Shown here: positions 1 through 12,700 of the stretch, in pieces
Numbering within the stretch: position 1 is the first letter of the stretch
Layout of the letters: the number at the start of each line of letters is the position of its first letter
Assembly: GCF_003073045.1 (NCBI RefSeq)
Contig: NC_037596.1
Coordinates: 15,193,012 to 15,257,011, forward strand
Direction of reading: 5' to 3'
Source of the DNA: Pomacea canaliculata
Lineage: Eukaryota; Mollusca; Gastropoda; Architaenioglossa; Ampullariidae
DNA length: 64,000 nucleotides
Position numbers and translations under genes: made by a program
The notes under the pieces: model-generated
Seen by the model: the letters and a program-made list of their open reading frames with translations, nothing else
What the model was told of the DNA's origin: nothing
Databases searched by the model: none

Positions 1-183
1 ATGAAGACCCAAGGAAGAGAAAGGTTTTCCAGAACTTTAGGTCTAACAGACAAAATTTTCTTTCCGTTAAATACGTCACCACACGCAAATAATTAGTAAA
101 ACAAATTTGAGTTAAGAAATACTGTGTTTTGCAACAACAACAAAAAAAATCGCTACCATGAGAGATAATGTATATATACTCAC

Positions 184-830
184 ACGAGAATGTCTTATTT
201 CTGAAACTGAATGTTCTGTTTGAAATCCCGATGCTATTGTTGATAAATAAAGTCCAATCTTCCTCACACCTGTCTGTAGTTAAATTAAGAGTCAAGGTAA
301 GATCTGGAGGTTCGCCGCTGACCTTACAATTAACTTCTTTTTGGGGAAATTCCTGTGTTAAATCTCTTATCCAGCAACTGCTGATATTTGTGTGAGATTT
401 AAGCCTGATACTCATGACTCCTTTTTCAATTATGAAATCTTCGCCATTAGTGCCAGAAGACTGAGGAGGACCTGAAAGAGTATTCAAACGTTTCTTTTTA
501 TTTTAGTTTTGATAAACTCAAATGGTATACGAGTATAAATGTATGTCCCAACAACAAATATCATCCATGTTATAGCGCATCTCTTGCTTAAACCAATTTA
601 TGATAAAACGATGCATAAAGTAGAAATTAAACATATAAGAGAGGTCTAATCACAACATTTCAATTGATCAACAAGTAAACTTATCATATTTTATGTGATT
701 TCTTGTTTGATGTCGCAGGTTAGTGTGAGCAATACAGTATTAGCTGACAATGATACTCACAATTTAACATCGCACATGGAAGAAAGAAGCACAGAATAAA
801 TAACCCGAATAAAGTGCTGTGTATCTTCAT
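184..830 (-). CDS. Family A gene A0, short form: signal peptide + one Ig-like domain (partial, runs off left edge)
   Basis: Two exons are visible on the minus strand. The first (830 to 761) starts at ATG and encodes a 23-residue signal peptide (MKIHSTLFGLFILCFFLPCA...), ending in phase 1 before a GTGAGT donor. The second (471 to 184) follows a CTTTCAG acceptor, is 288 nt with no stop, and ends at GTGAGT, again in phase 1. It begins CPPQ, as does exon 4 of A1 (A2 has CLPQ), and shares the pattern of a Cys pair, a NLT repeat in a strand-like segment and a closing NxT series, so it is a diverged third family A domain. The cysteine-rich and Ig exons found between signal and this domain in A1 and A2 are absent; the intron is only 289 bp. 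Later exons would lie left of position 1. The product should be a secreted or membrane recognition protein; function is inferred only. Confidence 0.65.
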
Positions 831-2484
831 GCCTGCTTTCTCAACCTTCTTCTCTGAAAGCATTCACACAATAACACAAGCAGAGTTTTCCGTAAAAACA
901 TAATTAGTTTCGCATTCGCACGTTAATAATCACTTTAAGGTGTCACAGGATGTGTACATCTACCAGTTGTCTTCCTCGTCCTTTTGCTTCCTTATTTTGC
1001 TGTAGTTTGAATTTCAACCACTAACATGTACGAAAGATAAGATTCATTTCTATTTAGTGACTCATTATCGTTTAGCCTATTTTTTCCATGCTGTGCACCA
1101 TAGTAATGATCAGTACAAAAATCCTGTGATAATCTCTAAATGCAGAGAAAAGTGTAATTTAGTGATGAGTGGTATTTCATCCATTTCTTTTATTTCCCAT
1201 TTCTCATTGTTCTTATCGTGCCTATCTTCATCTCGTTATCACTCACTTCTCATTAATCTTTCTCTTTTCTTCATTCCTTTCCATGTTCTGTTGTTGTTTG
1301 CTCACTCTATTGAACCTTGCCTTACTAAGACATTAATTACTCAAACAGAAAACTAGAAGAGAGACTAAAAAGTAGTGATGTTTATGTGTCACTGTATATA
1401 TATATGTGTGTTAGTGTGTGTGTTGCTTTCTAATGTTTGTGTCATGTCGTCTGCATTGCTTGCGTTCCTTCACATTCTCTAGTATTTTAAATAAATAAAA
1501 ATACATCGTCTTGGTTTGAATGTTCTGGGCCGAAGCAGAAACTAAGTTCTCCTCACAACAAAAGCAGTGTGTGGCCTCCCGACATTAAAAGGCTCAGGCC
1601 GAATGTCGTCGAGGGAAAAGCAAGGTTGAGTGTAAAAGGTCAACTATGTATGAAAATTTCGCAGGGCAAGATCAGACCTGCTTCGTGAAAAGTTGCAGCT
1701 GGTGACAATCAAGCAAAATATCTTCCATTTTTAACAGTGAATATAATAAATGCTTAGGGAAAAGTTTAACCGAGTATGTATAAAAAGTATTAATTGAAGA
1801 AAGGAAGCTTTAATGTTTGCAATGTGATCAAAGAGATTAGATTTGTTTTACTCAATTTATAACACCATTTGCACTCTACCCCACTGCATTTAAGAAACAC
1901 CTTCATTAAAAAAATGTATCCACAATAAGAACAGAACGAAACGCTTAGATAATCCTTTATTCATGTAATGGGGAAAAAAAAACAGGATTAAAAAAAGACG
2001 GGAGACAACCATTGCTTTTTCGACGCATTCCAAGACATCGAAACAAGTTTTTATTAATGCCCCTTATCGTATACCAAGACATGCCTTGAATGTAAAAACT
2101 TGGGTAAGGTTAAGTTAACCCTGTCTGCTTGTCTGGCAGTGTTCTAATCACAACAGACATTTTTAGCAGTAAGCTTTCCTTTACTCTGTTTTCTAATAAA
2201 GGACTTTGAAGGTATTAGAAATATTTACATAAACAGCAGCCCGTTCCATATGTAAACAGTTCCCGCTCCGTAGGGTATTTTGGTCATGAACACACGAACT
2301 AAATATATGAACACTAATGTCAAAGGGTAATAACACTGGGTGGCGTACAAACTATAGGCTTCTCGCCTTAAAAGATGTAGTTTAAACTCTTGCAACTTAA
2401 AATCTGTTGGATTTTTCTTTTCTCTAAATCAATACACAGAAATTTGAATTCATATCGACAGTACTTACTCAGTATTACAGCACC
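831..2484. other. No gene seen, AT-rich upstream region of A0
   Basis: I see no exon with credible splice sites or homology to the neighbouring families here. It should contain the promoter of A0 on the minus strand. The short open frames, such as the one at 1057-1356, have no motif, no splice context and AT-rich composition. Confidence 0.4.
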
Positions 2485-2596
2485 TGTTTTGTTTTGTTTG
2501 TTTTGTTTGTTTTGTTTGTTTTGTTTTTGCTTTGTTTTGTTTTGTTTTGTTATGTATTTATTTTTTGTTGTTTTGTTTCGTGTGTTTTGTTTTGCA
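2485..2596 (+). repeat. (GTTTT)n-type simple repeat
   Basis: A run of TTTTG/TTTG units, slightly interrupted. It creates apparent phenylalanine/cysteine/leucine-rich open frames that are not genes. It lies directly upstream of the acceptor of the relic exon at 2624 and could have served as, or expanded from, its pyrimidine tract. Confidence 0.85.
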
Positions 2597-2623
2597 CGTA
2601 TGTTTTCATTGTAACATCTGCAG

Positions 2624-2688
2624 GTAATACGGAAACAAAGTGTGCAGAAGCTGAAGGAAAGTTTCCAAAATGCAAAAATATAGCATAA
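2624..2688 (+). pseudogene. Relic of family B exon 2
   Basis: After an ATCTGCAG acceptor the sequence reads GNTETKCAEAEGKFPKCKN and then reaches TAA. Exon 2 of B2 starts GNTETECEATDG and has the same KCK pair. The match covers the first half of the exon only; the C-terminal half (TDFxVYF and the donor) is gone. No B signal exon or exon 3 is visible nearby, so this is an orphan fragment of a fifth B copy. Confidence 0.6.
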
Positions 2689-3422
2689 AAAGCTTGCTTC
2701 GGAAATGTTTTACACTAAATGTGTTATCAAAAAATCTCGCGAGGACAGAAATGTGGTGCAACTTTTGGCAACTACAGCCCCAACAAGGTTTTCGACGAAG
2801 TAGATTCTAGCTCTGGACTAACGGAACACTGTCTACAATGAATTTTAATATTATTGTCGAAGGTCTTAGTGTGTGTGTTTGTGTGTTGTTTACTTTGTAT
2901 GAGTGCGTGCGCAAATGTTCAAATGCTACTACTTGCATCTAATCCTGGATATTTACTTTAGAAACTCAAATTTCTAAAAAAAATGATGTAGAAAGATATT
3001 CTGATGTTTGAAATGAACGAATGAATAGATCGGAAGAAATGGAAGGCTACATATTGTCCTTATAAAGTTCCTCTCGTGGACAACATGTGCGTTTACATGA
3101 CTTTTAAATTCACACGAAACTAAGTCGTGTTAGAAATACATTTCGTTGTCTTCCAGTTTGAGATTAGAGACCATTAAAAAGGTAAATAAATCTTGCATCT
3201 TTGAACCCAGCTTTAGTGTTTGGATCTGCTGATTCGTGCCATCATACCCAATGTCAACCAATCTCTGTCAACGGACATAGTACCATCTTCTTTCAATTAT
3301 CCCGCTTCTAAAAAAGTTCATTCTTGATCGCAGACATTATTACTTTGTCATATATGTAAGAAATGACCTGACAGCATGTGTATCCTGTGTCACGTCACAA
3401 GTGAGGACATGAATGTTGTCAG
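2689..3422. other. No gene seen
   Basis: AT-rich sequence with a short TG-rich run near 2868-2890. No exon or element recognised. Confidence 0.4.
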
Positions 3423-3578
3423 CCTGTAGCCCTGACGACCTGCAAAACACCTTCATCGCTTATCCCAACAGCAACATCCGGGGACTAATCAACTTCGGAT
3501 GCAGCTCTGAGTCCTCAGTGGAGAGGTACATGGAGCGGTGTGTCCAGACCACCGGTTGTCTCGCCCTGGATTTTCACG
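3423..3578 (+). CDS. Orphan symmetric phase 1-1 exon encoding a Cys-rich module
   Basis: The segment lies between a TTGTCAG acceptor and a strong G|GTGAGT donor. It is 156 nt, open throughout, phase 1 at both ends. It encodes about 52 residues with cysteines at CSPDD, FGC, MERC and TTGC, and an AYPNSN motif. The base composition is richer in GC than the flanks, as in the other exons. I do not recognise the domain with confidence; the Cys spacing is loosely PAN/apple- or WSC-like. No matching signal or partner exon is seen before A1 begins at 4564, so it may be an upstream alternative exon, the end of an unrecognised gene, or a stranded exon from shuffling. Confidence 0.4.
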
Positions 3579-4563
3579 GTGAGTATCAACACAATGTAGA
3601 AAAAGGTTATGCTGACTTCTATCTAAATGAAATGCAAGGGGAAGCGACACCAGCATGACATTAATGCCGTCTGTCCGAAATTTAGGATTTATAATTACTG
3701 CAAACGACACTTCAAAGTAAACAAGAAGTCTTCCTTTCTAGAAAAAAATTGAACTACACTTAGTGAATACGTAGTAACAATTAGTACAGTGACAAAGTCA
3801 TTGCCATTAGAAAAAAAAAATGCTTCTTAATTACTATGCTTCACTACTTTTAAAGTTCTTACTAAAATAAACTGCAAAAAAGCATAAACTATCTGAAAAA
3901 TGTAAAATTGTTATAATTACATCTTTGTAAATAGTGCAAAAGTGTCGTAGAAATATAAGCAACCATTTTTCACTTCAGAGGCCACTATCCTTGCATGCGC
4001 ATATGCAAGCGCTAAACTTTGTGTGTTTGCGTGTGTGAATGTGTGCGTGAGTGCGTGCATGCGAGCCTGTATAAATTTCGATATATATTATTCTCTATGT
4101 GTTCCCTAGAAGTAGACATCATCTCTTGTGCACTCAGACTGAATACTGAAGTATTTAAAGGTTTAGCTGTTATTTTATTTTTGTTTCTAAAATATCGGTT
4201 TTGATTTCTGTTTATTTTTTAAACTTTGATGTTATCCAAAGACTACATATAGACTTGTTCCCATATACATACTGGCTGGTCTGACTTTTGAAAACGGTTA
4301 TTATACTTAGGATTATAATTATCGAGAGTGCTAGGGTCAGGTTACTATAACAAAAGGCAGCCTTCCTCGCGAATTTCCGGGTTATTTTAATCAAATCTGT
4401 CTTTACAACTTTCATAAGGAAATACACCTAATTAAACTGACTCCAATATTAAAGACTGAACGGACTTTAATCGAATGACTTTAGGGTGCTTTGCCCTTTA
4501 CAGCCAAGTATTTTCTCCGTGTTCTGTATTTCAAAGTAAACGAGACAGGACATCAGGGTCGAC
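3579..4563. other. Upstream region of A1, no gene seen
   Basis: AT-rich, with a GTGTG-rich stretch near 4018-4060. It should carry the promoter of A1, but I could not place a convincing TATA box. Confidence 0.35.
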
Positions 4564-6828
4564 ATGGGCAGACTGTATTATTATTTATGTGCTATGATAC
4601 TGTTGGAGCTGTTTCATGGGGATTGGAAAACCAACGTTTTCGCTTGTGAGTGTTGGATATTGTAAAATTAAAAATGTGAATGGAAGTTTTCTACCGACAA
4701 TTGCCTATCCACTTCAAAGAGGATTTGTTAACATTCCACTTTTTGTTTGTATTTCTTATATATATATATATTGTAAAAAAAATCGACAATGCAGTATTTT
4801 TATAATCTGTTTCAGGCACACGTATGCTGACAAATCAAACATTTTTCGAGGAAATAACAGCCAAAGAAAACACACAATATAATTTCAGCTTTCGACCGAA
4901 AGATGAACTGAGAGAGACTGCCAAAGACTCGGTGTTTATAATTGAAGTCAAGTTGTGCGACAATGGCAACAGTCACTTAGTTTGCAGATGCCGATGGATT
5001 TCTGAAAATATTTCTCCATGCAAAAATATGGGAAATGTCACGATTTGCGATGTCTACAACTCCGAAATGCTTTTATCTATGCTTATAAAAAGGAGTTATA
5101 GAGACCTAATGTGGGAGCTAAGCGGCCCGGTGGCGCAACGGTTAGCGCTGTTAGCGCCTGTCACCAATACAGTGAAGGTTGGCTGCCCTGAGTTCATTTC
5201 TCGTCTCGGGCACGCTGTTCTTTCTCTGCAAGTGGCATCTGTTTACAGGGCTGGCCGCCCTCCGCCAAGGACGGTCCCAAGCCCGGCTGAAAAAGGAGGA
5301 GGGTTGGGCGTGGGGCCAGCACCCCCACCCCGTAAAACAAATCCTTGCTACCGAAACATCGACAACAGTTAAGACTGTAGTCGATGGCCTATGCCCCAGG
5401 AGGGGTGAAAGGGCCTAAAAAAAAAAAAAAAAAAAAAATGTGGGAGCTATACAGACACAATTCTGCACCACGGGTAGTTAAACTCACTTCACTACATGTT
5501 AGATGTAAGTACTATTTTATTTTACCCTCATGTTTATGATATTAAATACCTGAAACGACATTTGACAATGTGTTGGAGTTAGTTTTAAAACTAATGTTAG
5601 AAAATATTAGAATCTACACTTCTAAGAGTTATTTTGTGTCTCCAGACCCTGCAAATGTCACAGGGTTGCAGGTGAATGGACAAGAAGTTAACCAGACTCG
5701 TGTTATTGACGAAAAACAAGAGGTTATTGTCTCGTGCTTCTTCACCAATGGCAATCCTCTCGTCAGTGTTCGCCTGATGGACGACACAGGGCGAGCACAG
5801 AGTTCAACGACTCATGGACAAGGACCCCTCACCCTGTCTCTCGGACAGTTTCGCTGTCAGGATGTGTGGCCAACCATCAAGTGTGAAGCTCCAGAATCGG
5901 AACGTAACCGATCTGTGGTAATTTTTGGTAAATGTAAGTAGTTTGGTGATTTTAAATCAATCAATTAATCAGTCAATCAATATATCAATCAATCACCCTT
6001 TTCTTCCATCTTGTTCCAGGCCCACCTCAGTTTTTGCACACTGACACTCAAGTCTTAGCGTTAAGAAGAGTTCTACAGGAAGGTCTCACACTTAGACTGA
6101 GATCCTATACCAGCGACATCAAGAAATGTCACATGACCAGGTTGTCTCCTCAGCCAGCGTACATCGAAGTAACATGTGGGTTGGCCGGAAGTGCCCCCGA
6201 GTTTAACCTGACCCTGCGTTTTACTGCAGATTCATATATTGGAGAAGGAATTTGGATGTTACATGCCATAACAGAAGCAGGCAGCTCAAATATTACCTTT
6301 ATGATAATCAATAACACTTCTGAGTGTAAGTATTAATAAAGAAATCGTTAGAGAAAATAAAATGCTGCATCAAAAGCACATGTTTGTCTAGACAGTATAA
6401 AATATAGTTAGTTTTATCTCAGATTTATGTAACAGCTGGATGCATTATTTTAGTCTGTTGTCCACAAATAATTTAACATTAACATACAGCATGATGTTCC
6501 ATTAATGCAAATGGCTAGGCCTCTTGATAGCACCAAGTATACCTTTGTCACTTTGATTATTTCAATTCAGTGATTATATTAAAATGCACAGCTGAGTAGT
6601 ATATTGCTGACCAGTTCTAAACTGTTATTGACCTATTTTAATTAGACGATTACACTTTCGTGCACATACATACAAACACACACACGTTTCCTAGCACATT
6701 TTTGCTAAAGTTGAATACGAGTTCAGTAAAGACGAGTGTAATGTAACCAGAGTAACCAGGTTATTTGTACTTCACAGTTGGTAACCAAGGACCTGCAATG
6801 ACGTCCGGAAACAAGAAATTAAATACAA
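4564..6828 (+). pseudogene. Family A gene A1: three-domain Ig-like protein, exon 2 broken by a SINE
   Basis: Exons: 4564-4645 (27-residue signal peptide, MGRLYYYLCAMILLELFHG...), 4816-5504 (cysteine-rich domain with the SINE inside), 5646-5933 (288 nt, Ig-like), 6020-6325 (306 nt, second Ig-like, starts CPPQ), 6778-6828 (51 nt, polar linker). All introns are phase 1 with GT-AG ends. Exon 2 carries CDNGNSHLVCRCRW, then CKN and VTIC, and ends near WELYRHNS as in A2 (WELYRSNA). The Ig exon has NGNP, FRCQDVWP and CEAPESE. Without the SINE, exon 2 is 360 nt, the same as A2. With it, the frame runs into the SINE and stops near 5370, leaving a secreted one-domain fragment unless the SINE is skipped. 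No transmembrane exon is seen before B1. Confidence 0.75.
5108..5449 (+). mobile_element. tRNA-derived SINE with poly-A tail and 13-bp target duplication
   Basis: The 13-bp duplication AATGTGGGAGCTA occurs at 5108-5120 and 5437-5449. Between them the element starts GCGGCCCGGTGGCGCAACGG, which contains an RNA polymerase III box A-like TGGCGCAACGGTTAGCGC, has a box B-like stretch about 60 bp further on, a body without homology that I recognise, and a poly-A tail of about 22 bases. The inserted length is 329 bp, not divisible by three. Near-perfect duplication and intact tail suggest a recent insertion. It lies inside exon 2 of A1. Confidence 0.88.
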
Positions 6829-9688
6829 GTGAGTAAAAATGCATTGATAATTCTACATTTCTGCACACATTACTTTGTACTTAGTGCCTGATCGCGTATT
6901 ACTGTCGACTAAATTACATGAAACTTTTTTCTACTAGCTTATAAAGATTTCTACACAAGCATAGCAAAAGCTAAAGAAAAAAGTAAATTGCATAGTGAAA
7001 AAGTTCTTATCTTTTCCGATTCTCTCCTCAGCCGTGACGAAATAGCCAAATAGTCTTATCGTGTGACCAAGAGCTGTATTGTCTAGTGAATAGTCTCTTA
7101 AGCACAATATTACCGGATAGGGGGGATGCGCTTAGCCATGGAGTGAGTTATCTCCCCCGACGAAGTTTCACTATGACTGGCAGTCAGAAGGGAACAAAAA
7201 GGACTCCCATGTCAAATGTGACATTCAGAACTCGTATATTAAAGAGGGAAACAAGTGGTTCACTTTCTTTTTATACACTTTTTAAAAATTTAACTATGCT
7301 TTTTGTCCGGTTCATATTTGTCATTGAGTTTTGTCCCTCATCCAAGAGCTCTGAACTTTCCACCAGTCACTCATTTTTTGTTACAATGCAATGTTAAATC
7401 ACTTCCAGCAGTTCATAAGTAGTATTTGTTTTCTTTTTAATTTAAAATTTTTGCATGAGGAATTACATGCCAGATTAGGGAAGATAAGTAGCTGCTTTTC
7501 CAGGGATAGTAAACTAGTTAGGCCTATAAGACAGAAAAAATAGTCGCAAAGAGAACCAAAAAAAATAATACCAAAATTCAAAAAGACTTAATTTTTAAAA
7601 AATAAATTAGGAAAAAACTTAAATGTATTTTATTTGAAATGTATTAAACGGGTTAAAAACTAATGTCTAATGGACCTTCTTAAATAAATATAACAGAATA
7701 TAAAAGGCTGAGGAAACACATTTCAGCATACCCCCCCCCCCGCACACACACACACATTTATTTATGTACTGCGGACACTTTCTTTGTGTATTGAAAAATC
7801 AAAGAAAGGGAAACAAAGCAAGGAAAAGGACGGAGATTAATTTTTAGACAAGCTAAACAGATAATCATGATCGATTATTTTTACCGTACGCACCTAAACA
7901 TAAATATTTAAAGATAATTATGCAACTAATTAATTAATTAACAGCTGCCATTGGCCATTATAAAGAGCTACACTTAGGTAGCTTTCTGCTATTCACACAT
8001 AACTTGTGTAATAAACTAACACTTGAAAAGTAAACATCGTATTCTTCCTGCATTTTTTAGAAGAATTTAGCATTAACGCTGAAAAAGTAAGTTGAAAATT
8101 TGTTCTATTTTCCCTGTCTCTGATTAAAATGCATGCACTGTAGTTCTTCACGCTGAAGTGAAGAGGAAAACAAATATCCGAGTACAGCATGCACTACAGT
8201 GATTTCATCGGAGTACAGCAGTAAAAACAACTTCAATAGTTTGCATAATTTGTACCCATCCTTTAAAACATAAAGGAATTCTTAATGGGACGGATTGGTA
8301 AAAGCGTCAAAAACATGGAGAACGAGCGGTGATGGTCACAGACGACCGATTGCCCAACTGGCGTAGCCGTCACGCGCTGACGATAACCCGTAAGTTGGAC
8401 ATTTCGCTCGCCGATGTGAGTTCGTGCCCGGACTCGTTGACCAGTTTGGTGAGACCGGACTCACTACTTGCTCAACTGCCGCCTTCGACAACGGCTTTGC
8501 CCACAGCAATTACAGGGAGTTTAAAAGTTAAGTGTGCAGTAAAATTCTTGTATTTATATAAATTGAAATTATATACACAATATGAAGCTTTCTCGTATTT
8601 AACTTTTGTATAGCCCTTTTCCAAGCAATTGCTTCACGTGATACCATCGCTTGTAGCATGTGTTCAATTCTTACTTGACCGTCTCTTTTTTCCCTGTTTT
8701 TATTTGTATCGCGTCTCATGAAAAACTTTCATTTTCCTGTCTTACAATACGATAAAGATAACTTCTGACATTTGGTCGTTGTGGGGGATGAAGTATTAGA
8801 CACCACAACTTTCTCGGGACATGCTATTTTCCATGGTTGTGTACCTTTTTCTAGTCAGTCATTGTGTAGCTGATAGCTGCGTCGACTGGGTGTAAGTTCA
8901 CAAGCAGACTGCTGTTTGTATGTCAAATGACTAGACTAGTATACATTCGTAAAGGGCTTAGGCTGAAAATTGTAGGCCACTCAGCTAGGTCAGGTTAGTT
9001 GGTGGGTGCTGCTGACTAGATTTTCCTTCTTTGCTCCGTGACCAGAAAAACATGTCAGGTAACGTTTTCTCAACATACTAGGGAGTGATTGGTTGTGGCA
9101 AATAACTGTGAGCAGTCGCAGTTTTTTCGATCCACTTCATAAACATTACGTCGAACATTTAGGTCTACTTTCAATCTCAAATGATTACATCTATAAAACC
9201 CATGTAAATCATGTACTATCTTGCATTTCTTGGATACTGTACCTAGCGCAGACCGTGAAACGTTTGTAACCTTTTTAGAAAGTGCAGGTGGCGTTTCAAA
9301 CGCGACCGGAGCTGCCTTCACTCTGGTCTTATAACAACAGTTTATGATTTAGTGGATAAAAAGGTACGGAACACATCATTCAAAAATTTAATTAATTTAC
9401 TCATATATATATATAGACATACACATATATATCTCCTTCTCTGTCTTGCTTTTCTGCACTGCTAAAAAGATTCCTTTAGTAGGAAGGCAAAAGCAAAGCC
9501 TGTTTTCACTAACTGTACTGAGAGAGAAAACTCCAGGCAAAATATCGTGAATGGAGTCCATTTTTTATGTAATACTATCATAACTATACGATTATAGATA
9601 TTATTTATAAAATAGTTTCTCACATAGTAAATAATGAGGCTGATACTTGTTCTGATAGACATTTTAATAAGCTTCATTCAAATTTCAG
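6829..9688. other. Intergenic region between A1 and B1
   Basis: Mostly AT-rich. There is a poly-C run and (CA)n at about 7730-7755. A GC-rich patch at about 8310-8520 is open on the plus strand (8329-8613) but has no domain that I recognise; it may be a transposon fragment. No transmembrane exon for A1 was found. The region should hold the B1 promoter and its non-coding first exon, which I could not locate. Confidence 0.35.
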
Positions 9689-9726
9689 GTACAAGTTTAC
9701 GAGGCAACTACCAACAACGGATTACA

Positions 9727-12700
9727 ATGATTGTTATTTTGTTTTTCAATTTGCTTTTTGTCCTGTGTGCTACAGGTAAGTAATAATAAAGAATATAATA
9801 AGAGACAAAAAGAAAACATGACAACCTGCACACATCTAAATCGTTTCCAGCTGACCTTTGTATTGTAAGCAATCTCATATTCTTGCTAAACAGAAAGAAA
9901 AAAAATTGCATCTTAAAACACCTCAGACCTCAAACACAACTTTTTAATGTTAAGCTGACTTTCCCGTAATAGCATTTCGAGACTTTCTTTTAGAAATATT
10001 TTTAGAAATATTCTACTTTTTATTCTGCTTTATTTTATTTTCGGTAAAATTTTGTGATAATCAAATTGGGCACAAGAAAACAACAAAAAGAAACTTCTTA
10101 AGAACATGTGCAAAAATAACTGTGGATTACCTTACTCAGCGTTTCTACAAAATAAAATGGGAAAAAGATAGAATGGGGACTTTTCAAAAAAGAAAAGTAC
10201 TAATAACAATGTTGCATGTTTATCATAAAATAGCGTATGTACCATTTCAAATAACTAAAAATGTAACGAAACTAACTGAATGAACAAGTGATTATGCACA
10301 AGATTTCTACCATATAGTTTGGGAATATGTTATTTCAACAAAACCAATATAAATAAACTTGATGTCAGTATTCTGGGAGAAAGTGCCATTATCATACTGT
10401 GGCATTTTTAATCCTGAATGTGTCTTAAGACATAATTGAATTACTGCATGGACAAAGGTTTGGTCTCATTCGGAGTTTTGCTTCTTTCGTGGTCGAAGGG
10501 AAAGACATTGCCAACCCTCTTCCGCTCCAGGTACCGTATCCAAATTTAGTGCAAGTAAAACCAAACATTGTTCTTCGATAGACATTTTGATAAAACATCA
10601 ACAAGCGAAACAAAGCCAAAAACACTGTTAATGAAACTTGGTCCTGGTAGAGGTACTCCGGTTCAAGAAAAGTAGACAATTAGTTTCTTATCTCTAGATA
10701 TCTTTGAAATGGTTTAGTAGCCCTCGTAAATTATTGAATCTTCGTAATTCAAAATTAAGTATACTTTCATGCATAGCATTACTTTTACTGGATGTTCTTT
10801 GAAATCTACTGCATGTTTCTCAGTGTTACTGCTCTTGTTTGTTTGTTGTAAAATTTATATCCCAAGCACGTTTATGCGTGTATGCGCGCTTGTTTCAGGT
10901 AACCCAAACACAGAGTGTGATGCATCCGAAATGGGAAAGCTAACGTGCAAATTTTCCACAAATATCCACTCTACACAGACGGATTTTTCCGTTTATTTTC
11001 ATTCCGATAAAGGTCATGAAGGTATTTAATTATTTCCAATTCTTGATGAAAATAAGCAGTATTAGTATCTAGCATTGCGATAGCAGTTCATTTTTTCTGA
11101 TTTTTCCGTAGATCGTTTGCAGGTAGACATAAGATTGGGTACATCCAACAAAATAACATGTTTGAAGGAATTCGCATCGCCCAGATTTGTCAGTTAAAAG
11201 TGTCGTATAAACAGTAAAAACACTTAATGACAGATTTATGTAACGCTTCAACTATTCATTGAATTATCTTCTCGTCAACTACAAAGGCTTATAGTTAATC
11301 GTTTTTTGCGTGACACAAGGCCAATAGCATTAATAGGAAAAAGCATAGATTCAACACATAAGGCCACTTTTATTCGTTATGTGGGGACGGTTTTTACGAG
11401 GCTATGACATAATTATGGCATTACAAAATTTAAATGTCTTAATAACTAGTACAGATAAAATATTTTACAGAAGGATCGAGTAAGTTGATATCTTTTTAAA
11501 ATTAATTTATTTTTACTGTACGATGTGAAAGACATAGAAAATTTATTACTTGATTCTGGCAGTTGATAGCATGTCATTATGATAACTTTTCTTCCGTTGC
11601 CCCAGTGAATTTGCTTAATATTTCGATTTAATAACGTGTAAAAAACTATTCACATAAGCCTAATTACATATTTAATAAGCCTAATATTATTTATTTTTTT
11701 GGACCAACATTTTGTTAAATCGGACCAAAGAACACGAGAGTGAATAAGAAAAAAAGGCTCAAGTCGCTTGCGTAGAGCGGATGTAAAGGGGATCATCAAC
11801 ACATGGCCAATAGCTGCCAAAAATAATCAGTGAGACATAATTAGCATAACTAACAAGATAGTTTGGATGTAAAAAGATCTACTACAAGGCAACTGTGTGC
11901 GCGTAACCTAAGACATAAATAATAATCTGGACCAGTCTATAAGCAATAGACGCCATTTTTAGTAATCGGTTTACGGTTTATTGCACAGAGCTGCTGGTTG
12001 ACTGTGTATGGGTGGATGACGAGCTTCAGTGCCTTACCCAGGAAGGCTTTGAGTGCAAGCAGCCGGTTTCGCAAATTGCTGAGATTAGTCTGCCATCACG
12101 ATTCGTAAACAGTTCCGGGACATACAAGTGTATTGCAGGCTCTGGACATGGAAACGTCCAATCGTGTCAAGTTGGTAAAAGGCATCAAGAAAGCCAACAA
12201 GAAAAGAAACAGGAATTTATAGAACTTGAGAACAGCAACTATCCTGATGACAAAGGTAAACTTTTTTTTTAGTTTATGCACTTTGTTATAGAACTACATT
12301 CGTTCCAAAAGATGAATCTACTCTCTGTCTTTCTCTGTGTCCCACGCAGCACATTTACAGTCCCTTTACTGCCATTTGACGATTATAACAGATAATGGTA
12401 AGATTATGACATAATGAAACCGGTAATATTGCCTAGAGCAGTGATGCCCAACCTTTTTCGGCCAGCGGGCCATATCCATTTCGGACAGCCGTGTCGCGGG
12501 CCACTTCACCGCAAAAATACAAAAAAATAGAGCAGATACCATTTTTTTATTAGAAACAAGTTCTACTTACCATTAATTATGTGGTAATTAGTGGGATATT
12601 TGAAGTTGTTTTCCCGAAACCAACTTCTGAATGTCCAGCTGCATAGTAGAGACACCAAGTCGGAGCACTGAATCGAAATGTTCGTCCATCGATAAAAAAT

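Noticed and set aside
2390-2614. Hydrophobic Phe/Leu/Cys-rich frame that looks like a membrane protein
   Set aside because: It is a translation of the (GTTTT)n simple repeat.
5121-5200. tRNA gene
   Set aside because: The box A-like and box B-like stretches belong to a SINE with poly-A tail and target duplications; no cloverleaf with paired acceptor stem is evident.
8329-8613. GC-rich 94-residue frame as a possible gene
   Set aside because: No recognisable domain, no convincing acceptor, and the second half runs into AT-rich sequence; kept only as a possible transposon fragment in the intergenic note.
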